From Anaerolineae bacterium (lineage in GTDB: Bacteria; Chloroflexota; Anaerolineae; Aggregatilineales; Ch27): DNA of 64,000 nt. The position numbers and the translations under genes are program-made. Below the pieces are notes generated by a model. That model was not told the origin of the DNA and did no database searches. It saw only the letters and a program-made list of their open reading frames with translations. The stretch is from contig JABLXG010000007.1 of assembly GCA_013178165.1 (NCBI GenBank), positions 71,168-135,167 of the forward strand, given 5' to 3'. Position 1 is the stretch's first letter. The number at the start of each line of letters is the position of its first letter. Below, one piece after another: positions 51,603-61,328 of the stretch.

Positions 51603-52748
51603 ATGTTTGAATTCACGCTGGAAGCTACGGACGGGCACGCCCGCGCCGGACGGTTTACGACGCCTCATGGAACACTGGAGACGCCGGTCTTCGCCCCGGT
51701 GGGCACGCAGGCCACCGTCAAAGCAGCCAGCCCGCGTGTCCTGCGCGAGGTTGGCGCGACGCTGATCCTGGCCAATACCTACCACCTCTATCTCCGCCCC
51801 GGTGACGAGCTGATCCGCGACATGGGCGGGCTGCATGCTTTTATGGCCTGGGACCGCCCGATCCTGACCGACTCCGGGGGGTTTCAGGTATTCAGCCTGG
51901 CCAGCAACCGCCGGATCGACAGTGATGGCGTCGATTTCGTCTCGCACATCGACGGCAGCAAACACCGCTTTACCCCGGAAAAGTCGATTCGGATTCAGGA
52001 AAACCTGGGCGCTGACATCATCATGTGCTTTGATGAATGCCCGACCCCCAATGACCGGGTGGCGGTCGAAGCCGCCCTGGAGCGCACCCACGCCTGGGCG
52101 GTGCGTTGTCAGGCTGCACACACACGGGAGGATCAGGCGCTCTTTGGCATTGTGCAGGGCGGCATCTACCCTGACCTGCGGGCGCAATCGGCGGCCTTTC
52201 TGCGTGGGCTGGATTTCCCCGGCTATGCCATCGGCGGTCTGGCGGTTGGGGAAACCAAGGCCGAGATGTATGCCACCCTGGAACAGACCACACCGCTCCT
52301 GCCGGCGGACAAGCCGCGCTACCTGATGGGCGTTGGCAGTCCCGAAGACCTGGTGCACGGTGTGGCGCGCGGCGTGGATATCTTCGACTGCGTACTGCCC
52401 ACCCGCGTCGCCCGTAATGGCGCCGCCCTGACGCGTCAGGGGCGTATCAACATCCGCAACCTCAAGTACGCCCGCGACCCAGACCCGATTGAGCCAGGTT
52501 GTACATGCTATGCCTGCACGACCTTCTCCCGCGCCTACATCCGCCACCTGATCAAGGCAGAAGAAATACTGGCCCATAACCTGCTAACACTGCACAACAT
52601 CCATCTCCTGCAAACCCTGATGCGTGAGATGCGTGCGGCGATCCTGACCGGGACGTTTGGCGCGTATGCCGCCGCTTTCCTGGCGACGTACAGGCCGGTT
52701 GGCAACCCGCCTCCCCACCCGCTGCCGACCAATCCGACTGCGGGTTGA
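51603..52748 (+). CDS. tgt: tRNA-guanine transglycosylase
   Basis: 381 residues from ATG 51603. It exchanges G34 of tRNAs with GUN anticodons for preQ1, the first tRNA step of queuosine synthesis. Catalytic Asp regions are [13 protein letters not shown] and [17 protein letters not shown], with substrate loop [12 protein letters not shown]. The zinc site is CTCYAC...F (Cys-x-Cys-x2-Cys) with a distal His near [11 protein letters not shown]. queG, which completes queuosine, lies at 57165. A long upstream in-frame extension is non-coding (it spans the promoter). Confidence 0.96.
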   Translation: MFEFTLEATDGHARAGRFTTPHGTLETPVFAPVGTQATVKAASPRVLREVGATLILANTYHLYLRPGDELIRDMGGLHAFMAWDRPILTDSGGFQVFSLASNRRIDSDGVDFVSHIDGSKHRFTPEKSIRIQENLGADIIMCFDECPTPNDRVAVEAALERTHAWAVRCQAAHTREDQALFGIVQGGIYPDLRAQSAAFLRGLDFPGYAIGGLAVGETKAEMYATLEQTTPLLPADKPRYLMGVGSPEDLVHGVARGVDIFDCVLPTRVARNGAALTRQGRINIRNLKYARDPDPIEPGCTCYACTTFSRAYIRHLIKAEEILAHNLLTLHNIHLLQTLMREMRAAILTGTFGAYAAAFLATYRPVGNPPPHPLPTNPTAG

Positions 52749-52776
52749 CCCTCGCTGCCACTGAAAGGACTCCCTC

Positions 52777-53604
52777 TTGAGCATTCTACAGGCCATCATT
52801 CTGGGCATTATCCAGGGCGCAACCGAGTTTTTACCCATTTCCAGCTCCGGGCATCTGGTTCTGCTGCCCTGGTGGTTCAACTGGGAGCTTCCGCACAATC
52901 TGGTTTATCCTGTAGCTGTCCACCTGGGCACATTGCTCGCTGTACTGATCTACTTCCGGCAGGATTGGATACGCCTCTTCCATGGGCTGGTCCGCCTGAT
53001 CCAGACGCGCAAGCTGGATCATCCCGACAGTCTGTTGCTCGTCTACCTGACCATTGGCTCGATTCCAGTGGCTACCTTTGGATCATTCCTTGCCCGCAGG
53101 CTGGAGGAAACATTCCAGACACCGGTCGCCGTCGCCGCACTGCTGGTGGTCACCGCTGGCCTGCTCATCCTGGCCGAGCGCCTGACCGCGATCAGAGGCA
53201 AGACAGGTAACCAACTCGACCACATGACCTGGCAGGATGCTTTAGTCATCGGCATTGCTCAGCTTTTTGCTCTGCTGCCGGGTGTCTCCCGTTCAGGTAG
53301 CACCATTGCCGCCGGGCTGATCCGGGGTCTCAGCCGCGCCGAAAGCGCACGTTTCAGTTTTCTTCTCGGCGCGCCGGCGATCGTCGGCGCAGGCATCCTG
53401 ACCAGCATTCAGGCGATTAACGGCAACCAGTTTGACGGCCAGCTCTTGCCCCTGCTGGCGGGCTTCACCAGCGCGGCCATCGTCGGCTATGTGGCCATCG
53501 CCTTACTGCTCGCTTTTGTCCGCCGCCGCCGGCTATACCTGTTTGCCGCCTATTGTATCCTCTTTGCGGCGGTCAGCTTACTGGCCATTGGCCTCGGATG
53601 GTGA
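52777..53604 (+). CDS. uppP: Undecaprenyl-diphosphatase
   Basis: 275 residues from TTG 52777 (AAAGGA upstream). The BacA/UppP signatures are present: QGATEFLPISSSGHLVLLPWW near the N-terminus and LPGVSRSGSTIAAGLIRGLSR in the middle, with about eight membrane segments. It dephosphorylates undecaprenyl diphosphate to recycle the lipid carrier for cell-wall synthesis and can give bacitracin resistance. It begins 28 bases after tgt and the next gene starts 3 bases after its stop, indicating a tight operon. Confidence 0.95.
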   Translation: MSILQAIILGIIQGATEFLPISSSGHLVLLPWWFNWELPHNLVYPVAVHLGTLLAVLIYFRQDWIRLFHGLVRLIQTRKLDHPDSLLLVYLTIGSIPVATFGSFLARRLEETFQTPVAVAALLVVTAGLLILAERLTAIRGKTGNQLDHMTWQDALVIGIAQLFALLPGVSRSGSTIAAGLIRGLSRAESARFSFLLGAPAIVGAGILTSIQAINGNQFDGQLLPLLAGFTSAAIVGYVAIALLLAFVRRRRLYLFAAYCILFAAVSLLAIGLGW

Positions 53605-53607
53605 CCG

Positions 53608-54414
53608 GTGAAGCGGGGCAGGGGCAAGCGTGCGCTGATCCTGCTTGCGCTGGCGCTGGGAGCCTGCCAGTCGCCGCAATTGCGGCTGCCCCCCACTCCG
53701 CAGACTACCATCCTCGAACTGCGCAGCACCGAGTCCACCGCCCCCCTGTTGCGGACGCTGGTCAGCGGGTACCAGGCAGCGCGGCCAACGTTGCGCCTGG
53801 CGTTGCAGCTGAGCACCATCAGCGCCATGGAAGCATTGACCGCCGCCGGGGCGAAAGCGCCGCTAACCCTGACCGAATTCTTGCCGGCCAGTTCCTCCCT
53901 GTGGGCCGCGCCCATTGGCGACGATCTCCTGGCCGTGATCACCCATCCAGCTAACGCCATCGGTGCGTTATCGGTAGAGCAGCTTCGGGCCATCTACACA
54001 GGCCGCTTGTCCAGCTGGCGGGATGTCGGCGGCGAAGAAGCGCCAATCACCGTCGTCAGCCGTGAGGCGGGTTCCGCTACGCGGGCAGCCTTTGAGGCGC
54101 TGGTGATGGCAGGAAGCCCTTCTACCTCTAATGCACGCCTGGCGCCGGGTACCCAGGCGATGCTCGAAATCGTCGCGGGGACGCCTGGCGCGATCGGCTA
54201 CGTTCCCCTGCACAGCCTGACGCCGGATGTCCGCCCGCTGGCGCTGGAGGGTGTCTTGCCAGCGCTGGCTACCGCCGATGCTTACCCGCTGCGTATCCCC
54301 CTGCTATTGATTGCGGCGGCGGAACCAGAGGGCCTGGCCCGTGATTTTGTCGCCTGGGCGCAGGGCGCCGACGGCCAGCGCATCATCGCCCGTTATGCTG
54401 TGCCGTTACACTGA
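53608..54414 (+). CDS. PstS-like phosphate/anion-binding lipoprotein
   Basis: 268 residues from GTG 53608, three bases after uppP. The signal ends in a lipobox, LALALGAC, so the protein is lipid-anchored outside. The body is a PstS-like type II periplasmic-binding fold: ALSVEQLRAIYTGRLSSWRDVGG, ITVVSREAGSATRAAFEALVM and LEIVAGTPGAIGYVPLHSL are characteristic of phosphate-binding proteins. It is short (PstS is about 300-350 residues), lacks the first helix region and has no pst permease nearby, so the ligand is uncertain. Confidence 0.85.
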   Translation: MKRGRGKRALILLALALGACQSPQLRLPPTPQTTILELRSTESTAPLLRTLVSGYQAARPTLRLALQLSTISAMEALTAAGAKAPLTLTEFLPASSSLWAAPIGDDLLAVITHPANAIGALSVEQLRAIYTGRLSSWRDVGGEEAPITVVSREAGSATRAAFEALVMAGSPSTSNARLAPGTQAMLEIVAGTPGAIGYVPLHSLTPDVRPLALEGVLPALATADAYPLRIPLLLIAAAEPEGLARDFVAWAQGADGQRIIARYAVPLH

Positions 54415-54522
54415 GCCGGGTGCGCGGTTGCAGCTACGCCAGAAGACGGCATAATAGCTCCGGAGGCCGCCCGGCCTGCCGCTACACCACCCCGATCATC
54501 CTGCTGATGATGGAGGATTTCT

Positions 54523-55251
54523 GTGAAAACATCGTTGTTACCGCTGATCCTTGTCGCGCTGCTGCTGCCGGGCCTGATCGTTGTTGCTCAGGGCGGCGAT
54601 GTCAGCCTGACAGCAACTGTCATCTTCCCTGTGATCACCCTGCGGGAAGGCCCCGGCCTGGATCATCCGGCCAGCGGCAGGGCTGCTCAGGGCGAAATGC
54701 TGACGATCACCGGTCGCTCAGCCGACAGCGGGTGGTTCCAGGTGACTTTAGCTGACGGTGGGACAGCCTGGCTGGCGGCGTATCTGGTCACCCTGGACGG
54801 CGACGCGGCTCGTCTGCCGGTCGTTGAGGGTGTGCCGAGCGCGCAGGACGACAGACTGTTCGTCCCGCCGGGTTGCGATTACTTTGGCATCGGCCCATTC
54901 TACGGCCATGTCGGCCAGTCCATCGTCCTTACTCAGGGCTGGGAAGCAGCCACCCGCGCGCTGATTGACGATTATCTCAGCAACGTGATCCAGATCGTGA
55001 GTTTTGACGGGCGCCTGATCAGCACATACAGCGCCTACCGGGGCGAGCCGTTCTACCACGAAGCCACCGGCACCTGGCGGGTGTTCTGGAGCTTTGATAT
55101 GGGGCCGGTCGCCACTGGAACGCACGTCATCGAGTGGTCGCAGATGTTCAACCGCCCGGTCAGTGACGGCCTGGACAACAACGGCGACGGCCAGCCGGAT
55201 ACCTACGGCCCGGACATGACCACCTACCGTTGCACGCTGATCATCCAGTAA
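54523..55251 (+). CDS. Secreted SH3-like domain protein
   Basis: 242 residues from GTG 54523 (GGAGG 7 bases upstream). The signal peptide (LPLILVALLLPGLIVVAQ) is followed by a bacterial SH3_3-like domain (about residues 27-90: VITLREGPGLDHPASGRAAQGEMLTITGRSADSGWFQVTLADGGTAWL). The C-terminal half is unrecognised and ends with a DNNGDGQPDTYGPD stretch resembling a thrombospondin-type-3 calcium loop. It is secreted and may bind peptidoglycan or another ligand. It lies about 108 bases after the PstS-like gene. Confidence 0.82.
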   Translation: MKTSLLPLILVALLLPGLIVVAQGGDVSLTATVIFPVITLREGPGLDHPASGRAAQGEMLTITGRSADSGWFQVTLADGGTAWLAAYLVTLDGDAARLPVVEGVPSAQDDRLFVPPGCDYFGIGPFYGHVGQSIVLTQGWEAATRALIDDYLSNVIQIVSFDGRLISTYSAYRGEPFYHEATGTWRVFWSFDMGPVATGTHVIEWSQMFNRPVSDGLDNNGDGQPDTYGPDMTTYRCTLIIQ

Positions 55252-55257
55252 GGCACA

Positions 55258-55290
55258 ACAACGCCCGGCAAGGTATTTGCCGGGCGTTGT
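55258..55290. terminator. 14-bp hairpin between convergent genes
   Basis: A perfect inverted repeat ACAACGCCCGGCAA/TTGCCGGGCGTTGT (55258-55271 and 55277-55290, loop GGTAT) lies between the ends of the SH3 gene (+, stop at 55251) and the DUF3048 gene (-, stop at 55316). No long T run is seen on either side, so its strength as a terminator is unclear. Confidence 0.65.
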
Positions 55291-55315
55291 CGTCTACGCA
55301 TTTTGATCCGCCAGT

Positions 55316-56632
55316 TCAACCGCCCTGCGGGGCAGGAGTCGGAGTCCACAGCTTTGGCGCGGCTACAGTCGCGGTAGCGTTCATGTCGCCCAGTTCCTGA
55401 CTGATGAACACGCCCGGCATCCCCTCCCGGACAATCTCGAACCAGGTGGTGCCGGGGTGCAGTGGAATCGGCGTGTTATCGCCCCAGGTGAGCTGCAAGC
55501 CCATGCTCTCGTCGCGGGCGTGGCGCTGCCACCAGCCCTGGTAGACCAGACCATCACGGAAGATGTACGCCTGCCCAACGTCCCAGAGCTGGATTTCCAG
55601 CGAGTTGGCTTTGCTTTCCGGCTCAAAGAGGTCGGGGCGCTCGGCGTGGGGCACGGCCAGCACCACCACATTGTTGGCGCGGAGTTGCTCACCGGTCAGC
55701 TTGTCGAGATGCGGCACACCGGAATTCCAGCGGTAGTAGTAACCATCTTCAGCGTTGTACTGCCAGGTCACGTCCGTCTCCCCCCACCAGTCGATGAACA
55801 CCTGGTTGGCGGGCGAACCACCCTCCACCGGCTCCTCGCGGAAGGCCAGGCCGCGCACCAGCATCCCCGTGTTGACGCCGCGCTCATCAGCCTTCTTCCA
55901 GATCTCGTCCAGGTTGGCGAAGAGTGTGTGCTCAAAGGCCAGCCCTTCCTCCGGGAAGCGGGCGAACATCGGCTCATTGTCGCCCAGATGCGGGGAGAAG
56001 ACCCGCCAGCGCCATTCCGCGTTCAGGATCATCTGCCGGATCGGGTCGCTGGAGCCGCTGTAAGCAAACAGGGCGCGGAACATCGGCACAAGTTCCAGGT
56101 CGATCAACCGCCCGCTGCGGACCGAGCCAACGTGCGTGGCGCTATGGCTGCGGAAGATAGCGGCGAAACGGGTCACCCCACCTTCCGCCTCGTACTCAAA
56201 CACAATGTCAGCCAGACTCAGACCGCTCTGGGGACGCACCACCGGCGGCCAGTTGGAGATTTTGACGATCAGAGGACGGCGGGCCATCGAGGCCTCATCC
56301 GGGTATGGCAGGCCGGTCAACGGATTGATGCCCTCCGGGTAGCTGTACGGGCCGATCGGCGTCGCAGTGGGCGTTGGCGTGATGGTCGGGGTGAATGTTG
56401 GCGTCGGCGTATCCGAAGGCGTCGGGGTGACGCTCGGCGTGTATGTCGGCGTGAAGGTAGGGGTATTGGTCGGGATGGGGGTATTGCTGGCGGTCGGCGT
56501 CGGGCTGGGCGTGTTGGTCAGCGGCGGCGTGCCGGTGATGACCGGCCCGGCAGCCAGTGGTGCAGCGCCCCCGCCAAGCATCATCACCCATCCCAGCAAC
56601 GCCAGCAGCAACAGCGAAATGATTCGTTTCAT
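55316..56632 (-). CDS. DUF3048-domain secreted protein with Thr/Pro linker
   Basis: 438 residues. A signal peptide ([19 protein letters not shown]...) precedes a Thr/Pro-rich linker (about residues 34-92, coded at 56357-56533). The rest is a DUF3048 domain: [71 protein letters not shown], and the conserved [18 protein letters not shown]. This family is found mostly in Gram-positive and Chloroflexota envelopes; its biochemical role is unknown. The linker would let the domain reach through the cell wall. Confidence 0.88.
   Translation of the reverse strand: MKRIISLLLLALLGWVMMLGGGAAPLAAGPVITGTPPLTNTPSPTPTASNTPIPTNTPTFTPTYTPSVTPTPSDTPTPTFTPTITPTPTATPIGPYSYPEGINPLTGLPYPDEASMARRPLIVKISNWPPVVRPQSGLSLADIVFEYEAEGGVTRFAAIFRSHSATHVGSVRSGRLIDLELVPMFRALFAYSGSSDPIRQMILNAEWRWRVFSPHLGDNEPMFARFPEEGLAFEHTLFANLDEIWKKADERGVNTGMLVRGLAFREEPVEGGSPANQVFIDWWGETDVTWQYNAEDGYYYRWNSGVPHLDKLTGEQLRANNVVVLAVPHAERPDLFEPESKANSLEIQLWDVGQAYIFRDGLVYQGWWQRHARDESMGLQLTWGDNTPIPLHPGTTWFEIVREGMPGVFISQELGDMNATATVAAPKLWTPTPAPQGG
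56357..56533 (-). repeat. Low-complexity Thr/Pro-coding repeat
   Basis: A run of GT-rich codons on the minus strand encoding TPTPT-like sequence with period-6 repeats (ACNCCN) inside the DUF3048 gene. Similar linkers occur in the C39-peptidase protein (27796) and in the lipoprotein (18645). Confidence 0.8.
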
Positions 56633-56747
56633 CCAGCAGCTTTCCTCTTCAAGCCCCCCAGGTTCACAGCAGCGCCTTACTATACCGGAAAAGGCAGGGG
56701 TGATCCAGCGTCAAACTGAGCCTGATTCTCTACGCTGGCCATGAATG

Positions 56748-57110
56748 TCATCGCTGCGATAGCAGCCAGCGGACGCGATCGTAGGACACCAGATAGTGCA
56801 GGACTACCAGTGCGCCGAGCGCGCCCGCCGCTACTGGTTGCCCGGCAGCGACCAGCGATCCCACCCCACCAGCGAAGAAAAGCGCTTCCAATAGCAGCCG
56901 CACCCGGCCACTAACAGCGACCGGTGCTGCTTTTGGATCGCCCGGCACGCGGAAGACGCCCCACAACGCAGCGGCGATGAGCGGTACGCCTAGCCCCAAA
57001 ATCGCACGCCAGGCCCCTTCCTGCGTCGTCCAACCCCAGACACCCATCCCGGCCAGCGCGGCCAGTTCCAATAGAAAGCGCAATAGCAGATTTGCCGGAT
57101 GCTTGCTCAT
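56748..57110 (-). CDS. YrdB/DUF2568-like small membrane protein
   Basis: 120 residues with four hydrophobic segments, matching the small DUF2568 (YrdB) pattern: LLLRFLLELAALAGMGVWGW, AILGLGVPLIAAALWGVFRVPGDP, LLLEALFFAGGVGSLVAAG and ALVVLHYLVSYDRVRWLL. Its function is unknown. It lies between queG (55 bases upstream on the same strand) and the DUF3048 gene. Confidence 0.82.
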   Translation of the reverse strand: MSKHPANLLLRFLLELAALAGMGVWGWTTQEGAWRAILGLGVPLIAAALWGVFRVPGDPKAAPVAVSGRVRLLLEALFFAGGVGSLVAAGQPVAAGALGALVVLHYLVSYDRVRWLLSQR

Positions 57111-57164
57111 GGATCTCTCCTCTACCTCTGCAATGCGAAGTGTGTATCGCCTGTGTGGCTCCGG

Positions 57165-58223
57165 TCAGGTGCTCCGCGCCAGCGCCCAGGCAGCATGTTC
57201 GCGCACCAGCGCCGATTCGTCACTCAGCAACCGCTCCAGCAGCGGAACAGCGTCCGCGCTACGCCAGTTGCTCGCCGCCACACACGCATTGCGCACCAGC
57301 CGGTCCCGCCCGATGCGCAGGATAGGCGATCCGGCAAAACGCTGGGCGAACGTTTCCCCCGTCAAGACCAGCAGATCGACCAGCGGCGGAGCTGCCCGGT
57401 CAATACTCACCGGCAAAAAGGCCCGTTCTGCGGTCTCCAACGCGAAACGGTTGAACGGGCAAACTTCCTGGCAGACATCACAGCCGTAGACCCAGTTGCC
57501 CAGCAGCGGACGCAAATCGACCGGGATCGCCCCCCTGTACTCGATCGTCAGGTAGCTGATGCAACGCCGGGCGTCCAGCAGACGCGGTGCGGGAAAGGCC
57601 TGGGTCGGGCAGGCGGTCAGGCAGCGGGTACACCGCCCGCAGCCAATACCGCCCTGTTCCGGTGCAGGATACGGCTCGTCGTAGTCGTCAAAGGCCAGCG
57701 TGGTGATGATCTCGCCGAGGAAGAAGTACGATCCGCGGCGAGGATGAATCAGCATCGTATTCTTGCCGGTGAAGCCCAGCCCGGCCTGAACGCCATAACT
57801 GCGCTCCAGAATGGCCCCGGTGTCTACATACACGCGGCAGGCGATCTCCGCCCGTGTCTCCGCCCGCAGCCAGTCGGCCAGCGCCTGCAGGCGCGAGGTC
57901 ATGATGTCGTGGTAGTCCGCTCCCCAGGCGTAACTGGAAATCCGTCCGCGCGCGGGATCAGCCAGAATCTCCGCCGGCAAAACAGTATGATAATCCAGGC
58001 CGACCACGATCAACGACCGCGCACCGGGCAGGATCGCAGTCAGATCGCGGCGGCGGAGTACACGGTCAGGGCGGGCCATATAGCCCATCGTGCCGTGATA
58101 ACCGGCCTCAATCCAGCGCAGGTAGGTTTCGAGTTGTGGAGAGGGAACAGCAGGGGTGATTCCCACCAGGTTGAAGCCCAGTCCGGCGGCCTGTTCCTTG
58201 ACACGTTGCGCCCATCCACCCAT
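57165..58223 (-). CDS. queG: Epoxyqueuosine reductase
   Basis: 352 residues. Two [4Fe-4S] motifs, CGRCTRCLTACPTQAF and CDVCQEVCPFN, flank a region that binds cobalamin in homologues, with LIVVGLDYHTVLPAEI and FLGEIITTLAF typical of QueG. A C-terminal HEAT-like segment (AWALARST) follows. It reduces epoxyqueuosine in tRNA to queuosine, the last step of the pathway that tgt (51603) enters. It starts 12 bases after the stop of the upstream TPR gene, suggesting co-transcription with it. Confidence 0.95.
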   Translation of the reverse strand: MGGWAQRVKEQAAGLGFNLVGITPAVPSPQLETYLRWIEAGYHGTMGYMARPDRVLRRRDLTAILPGARSLIVVGLDYHTVLPAEILADPARGRISSYAWGADYHDIMTSRLQALADWLRAETRAEIACRVYVDTGAILERSYGVQAGLGFTGKNTMLIHPRRGSYFFLGEIITTLAFDDYDEPYPAPEQGGIGCGRCTRCLTACPTQAFPAPRLLDARRCISYLTIEYRGAIPVDLRPLLGNWVYGCDVCQEVCPFNRFALETAERAFLPVSIDRAAPPLVDLLVLTGETFAQRFAGSPILRIGRDRLVRNACVAASNWRSADAVPLLERLLSDESALVREHAAWALARST

Positions 58224-58235
58224 GGCATCACCGGC

Positions 58236-60374
58236 TCAGACAAGTCGGCTGTACGCCTGCTCCGCGATCTTCTGCTCCGGCGCGTGAAGGATGCCAAACA
58301 GACGAACCGATTCCTGTAGCAGTTTGCGTGCCCGGCCATGCTGCTGGCGGGAAAGCGCCAACAGGCCATGCCCCAGATAGGCATGAGCCAGATCGCGCCG
58401 GGCGCCAATCGCCTGGGCGCTGAGCGCGGCCTGTTCGTAGCTGGCCTCAGCGGCGGCGGCCTCCCCCATTTCGCGCTGCAGATCGCCCAGCCGCCACAGC
58501 GTGCGCGCCTGCGTGGCGCTATCCCCGGCTTCCCGGCTCAGGTTGAGGGCCAGTTCGTAATGAGTCTGCGCCTCCCGGAACTTACGCTGGCGGGCCAGCG
58601 TCTCACCCAGGTCGCTGTGCAGGACGGCTTCCCAGCGGCTTTCCCCCAGTCCTTCCAGGCTGCGCAGCGCCTGCTGGTGATTCCGTTCTGCAGCGGCGAA
58701 GTCGCCCAGCCGGGCGCAGGTCAGGGCCAGGTTGTTGCGCTGAACAGCCTGCACCAGAGGAACACCCAGCGACTCGCTGATCTGCAAGGCCCGTTCCAAC
58801 GCGCTCTGTGCATCCTGCAGGCGGCCAGTGAGCATGTAGAACCAGCCCAGGTTGCCCAACCGTAGACTCTCCGCCATACGGTCGCCGGAAGCCCGGGCGA
58901 TCGCGATCGCTTCCTGGTAAAACGCCTCAGCGGTCTCGACATCTCCGGTTTCCGCGTACATATTGGCGACATTGGAAAGCACCAGCCCGCGTGTGGGGGC
59001 ATGCTTGACATGATTCAGGGCGACCAGTGCCTGTTCATAGAGCGTCAACGCCTGTTTGGTATCGCCGCGATCTTTGAGCAGGTTGGCGATGTCACACAGC
59101 AGCGGTGCCAGATAATGTGCATCGCTCAGTTCCTCGAACAGAGCTGCAGCTTCCCGCCAGGCCTCAAGGGCGGCCTGCACCTCTCCATGCTGATGCTCCA
59201 GCCGCCCCAGGTAAGTCAGCGTGCGGGCCAGGACCGCCTTTGCCCCGGCGCTCCGCGCCTCGCTGGCAACAGCGCGGTATGTTGCCAGCGCTTCCTCCGG
59301 CGCAACTTCCTGCTGCACCCGTGCCAGTTCAAGCTGAAGCTCAAAGCGGTCGTCCAGCGGTGTTTTCTGTGGCAGGTAACTGAGCCCGGTCTGCAGGTGG
59401 CCGATCGCCAGATCATGCTTTCCCAGCGCGCGGCAGGCCATGCCCAGCAAGCCATGAGCGCGTGTGATCTGCGCTACCAGGCCAAGGTCCTCGGCCTGTG
59501 GGATGGCCTGCTCGGCAAAGCGGATGGCATCTTCATAGCGGCCAATCTGATAGCTGATATCGGCGCGCTGCAGCAGGTAACGCACATATTCCGCCGGCTT
59601 CAGGCGCAGGCCGGACTTGAGCAGAGCAGCGGCGCGCTGGTACAAGCGCTCAGCTTCGTCCAGTCGCCCCTGGCCGACGTAGCGCTGAGCCAGCACCATG
59701 GCCCATTGGACTTCCTGCTCGGCATTGCCAAGCGCGTGGGACAGGCGCAATGCCTGGACGATCCAGCGATGGCCTTCCACTTCGCGCCCCACGGCCAGCG
59801 CCGCCTTACCCAGCCGCCCCACAAGCGCCGGCAACTGGTGCCCGGTGAGCTGGTTAGCCTCTTCAAGCAGGCGGTAGGCGTAGCTAGCGCTGTTGTCTTC
59901 CAGGTAAAGGTCACTCAAATCAGCCAGAATGTGGGCGGTCAGGTGTGAGTCAGTGCCCTGACGGGCATAACTTAACGCCTCTTCGAAGACTTCCTGAGCC
60001 GCCCGGCGCTCCCCCTTTGCCTGCAAAAAATGCGCCCGGTCGTTAAGCACCGCTGCCAGCAGGACGGCATTGCCCTGCTCGCGGGCGATGGCCAGCGCCT
60101 GCTCAAGCGCCTGCTCCGCCGCCGCCCACTGTTTGCGCTCCGTATGCAATACACCGAGATGACCGAGGGCAGTTGCTTCGGCTATGCGATTGCCAGCGGC
60201 GCGCGCTTCTTCCAGCACAGCCTCGAATGTCCGCCTGGCTTCCTCATATTGTCCCTGCTGGCGCTGGCGGGTGCCATTCAGCAGGATGTTTTGCCAGCGC
60301 TGCAGGTCGGTCGCTGGCGCAGGCGCTGTTCTGTCCAACCCCAAAAGCACATCAACGAATTTGCGAAAACTCAT
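58236..60374 (-). CDS. Large TPR-repeat protein
   Basis: 712 residues from ATG 60374 (GAGGGAGAGC upstream); an in-frame ATG at 60401 lacks a clear site. Nearly the whole sequence is built of tetratricopeptide-like helical pairs, about 14-16 of them, for example RIAEATALGHLGVLHTERKQWAAAEQALEQAL and RLGNLGWFYMLTGRLQDAQSALERALQ. There is no signal peptide or membrane segment, so it is cytoplasmic and probably a scaffold or a sensor fused to nothing else. No protein partner is evident. It is the first gene of a queG-containing operon. Confidence 0.9.
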   Translation of the reverse strand: MSFRKFVDVLLGLDRTAPAPATDLQRWQNILLNGTRQRQQGQYEEARRTFEAVLEEARAAGNRIAEATALGHLGVLHTERKQWAAAEQALEQALAIAREQGNAVLLAAVLNDRAHFLQAKGERRAAQEVFEEALSYARQGTDSHLTAHILADLSDLYLEDNSASYAYRLLEEANQLTGHQLPALVGRLGKAALAVGREVEGHRWIVQALRLSHALGNAEQEVQWAMVLAQRYVGQGRLDEAERLYQRAAALLKSGLRLKPAEYVRYLLQRADISYQIGRYEDAIRFAEQAIPQAEDLGLVAQITRAHGLLGMACRALGKHDLAIGHLQTGLSYLPQKTPLDDRFELQLELARVQQEVAPEEALATYRAVASEARSAGAKAVLARTLTYLGRLEHQHGEVQAALEAWREAAALFEELSDAHYLAPLLCDIANLLKDRGDTKQALTLYEQALVALNHVKHAPTRGLVLSNVANMYAETGDVETAEAFYQEAIAIARASGDRMAESLRLGNLGWFYMLTGRLQDAQSALERALQISESLGVPLVQAVQRNNLALTCARLGDFAAAERNHQQALRSLEGLGESRWEAVLHSDLGETLARQRKFREAQTHYELALNLSREAGDSATQARTLWRLGDLQREMGEAAAAEASYEQAALSAQAIGARRDLAHAYLGHGLLALSRQQHGRARKLLQESVRLFGILHAPEQKIAEQAYSRLV

Positions 60375-60455
60375 GCTCTCCCTCTTGCCCCAGCCAGCCA
60401 ACGCTCCCTGGAAGGCTAATTATAGCCCATTACCCGGTGGCAACCGACAATCCCG

Positions 60456-60485
60456 TTGACAGCTGGCCTGCAATCGTCCTATAAT
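60456..60485 (+). promoter_or_regulatory. Strong promoter of the SOS-box gene
   Basis: -35 TTGACA (60456-60461), 18-base spacer, -10 TATAAT (60480-60485): both hexamers are consensus. Transcription should start near 60492-60495. Confidence 0.85.
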
Positions 60486-60496
60486 GAACACAGATT

Positions 60497-60510
60497 AGAA
60501 CATAAGTTCT
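60497..60510 (+). promoter_or_regulatory. LexA/SOS-box-like operator
   Basis: AGAACATAAGTTCT is a palindrome AGAAC-N4-GTTCT, the core GAAC-N4-GTTC being the Gram-positive LexA (Cheo) box. It lies just after the predicted start of transcription, where a repressor would block elongation. Whether this organism's LexA uses this box is unknown. Confidence 0.6.
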
Positions 60511-60523
60511 ATTGAGGTGACCG

Positions 60524-61234
60524 ATGGCTATTCCCATTGCGCGTCATAGAATCCGGTTCCGGCGCGGGCTGGGCGGGTTTCTTGTTCTGCCCCTGGCGCT
60601 AGCAGCTTTTGAGCTGTTCAACTTCGCAACGACTGAATACGCCCTGCAGAGTTTCTTTGGCGACCATCAGGCGCTGGGCGCACTGAACTGGGCGACCATC
60701 CTGGCGCTGGCCTTCTGCGCCATTGATTTTGCCGGCCTCTCGCGGCTGTTCACGCCGGGGACGGACTGGCGTCGCGAGCCGCGGACCGTCTGGCTGCTGA
60801 CAACGGCCTGGTTCCTGGGCGCAGCGATGAACGCCATTATGACCTGGTGGGCTATCACCAGCACGCTCAGCGAGAACCCGGCCCTCGGCAACGAGGTGAT
60901 CACCCGCGCCCAGCTTCTACGCACGGCGCCAATCCTGATCGCCGCGCTGGTCTGGCTGACCCGCATCGCCCTGATCGCCAGCCTCGCCAGCAGCGGCGAT
61001 CGCCTCTTCAGCCCGGCGAGCAGCGGCCGCACGGTTGACGGCGCCGCCAGGCCAGTCGAAGCAGCACGGACGAGCGCCCTGCCCGGCGGCGCCCCCCGCC
61101 GCGAGTACAGCGACCGATCGCGGGCCTCCTCGGTGCGCAGTATCCCATCTCCGGAGCCAGCCACCGCACCGATCGGCACCTACGGGCACCGCGTCGCCAC
61201 CACTGAAGAACTATCTTACGTCGATCTGGATTGA
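60524..61234 (+). CDS. Integral membrane protein of unknown function under an SOS-like operator
   Basis: 236 residues; GAGGTGACC precedes the ATG. About five hydrophobic segments (FLVLPLALAAFELFNFATTEYAL, ALNWATILALAFCAIDFAGLSRLF, WLLTTAWFLGAAMNAIMTWWAI, LLRTAPILIAALVWLTRIALIASL) occupy residues 17-160, then an Arg/Ser/Pro-rich hydrophilic tail of about 75 residues (RTVDGAARPVEAARTSALPGG ...) follows. I recognise no family. It is convergent with uvrA and may be induced by DNA damage, judging from the upstream box. Confidence 0.78.
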   Translation: MAIPIARHRIRFRRGLGGFLVLPLALAAFELFNFATTEYALQSFFGDHQALGALNWATILALAFCAIDFAGLSRLFTPGTDWRREPRTVWLLTTAWFLGAAMNAIMTWWAITSTLSENPALGNEVITRAQLLRTAPILIAALVWLTRIALIASLASSGDRLFSPASSGRTVDGAARPVEAARTSALPGGAPRREYSDRSRASSVRSIPSPEPATAPIGTYGHRVATTEELSYVDLD

Positions 61235-61256
61235 AGGCGCCCGCCCCATCAAAGGC

Positions 61257-61319
61257 AACGCGGCGCCCCTGCCCTGGCCCGGCGAACCGGATCGGCAGGC
61301 AGCGCCGCGTTATGCTTTT
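61257..61319 (+). terminator. Large hairpin terminator between convergent genes
   Basis: Outer arms AACGCGGCGC/GCGCCGCGTT (61257-61266 and 61302-61311) plus inner CTGCC/GGCAG arms enclose a loop; ATGCTTTTC follows on the plus strand. It separates the membrane-protein gene (+) from uvrA (-). Confidence 0.75.
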
Positions 61320-61328
61320 CAGAGGTGA

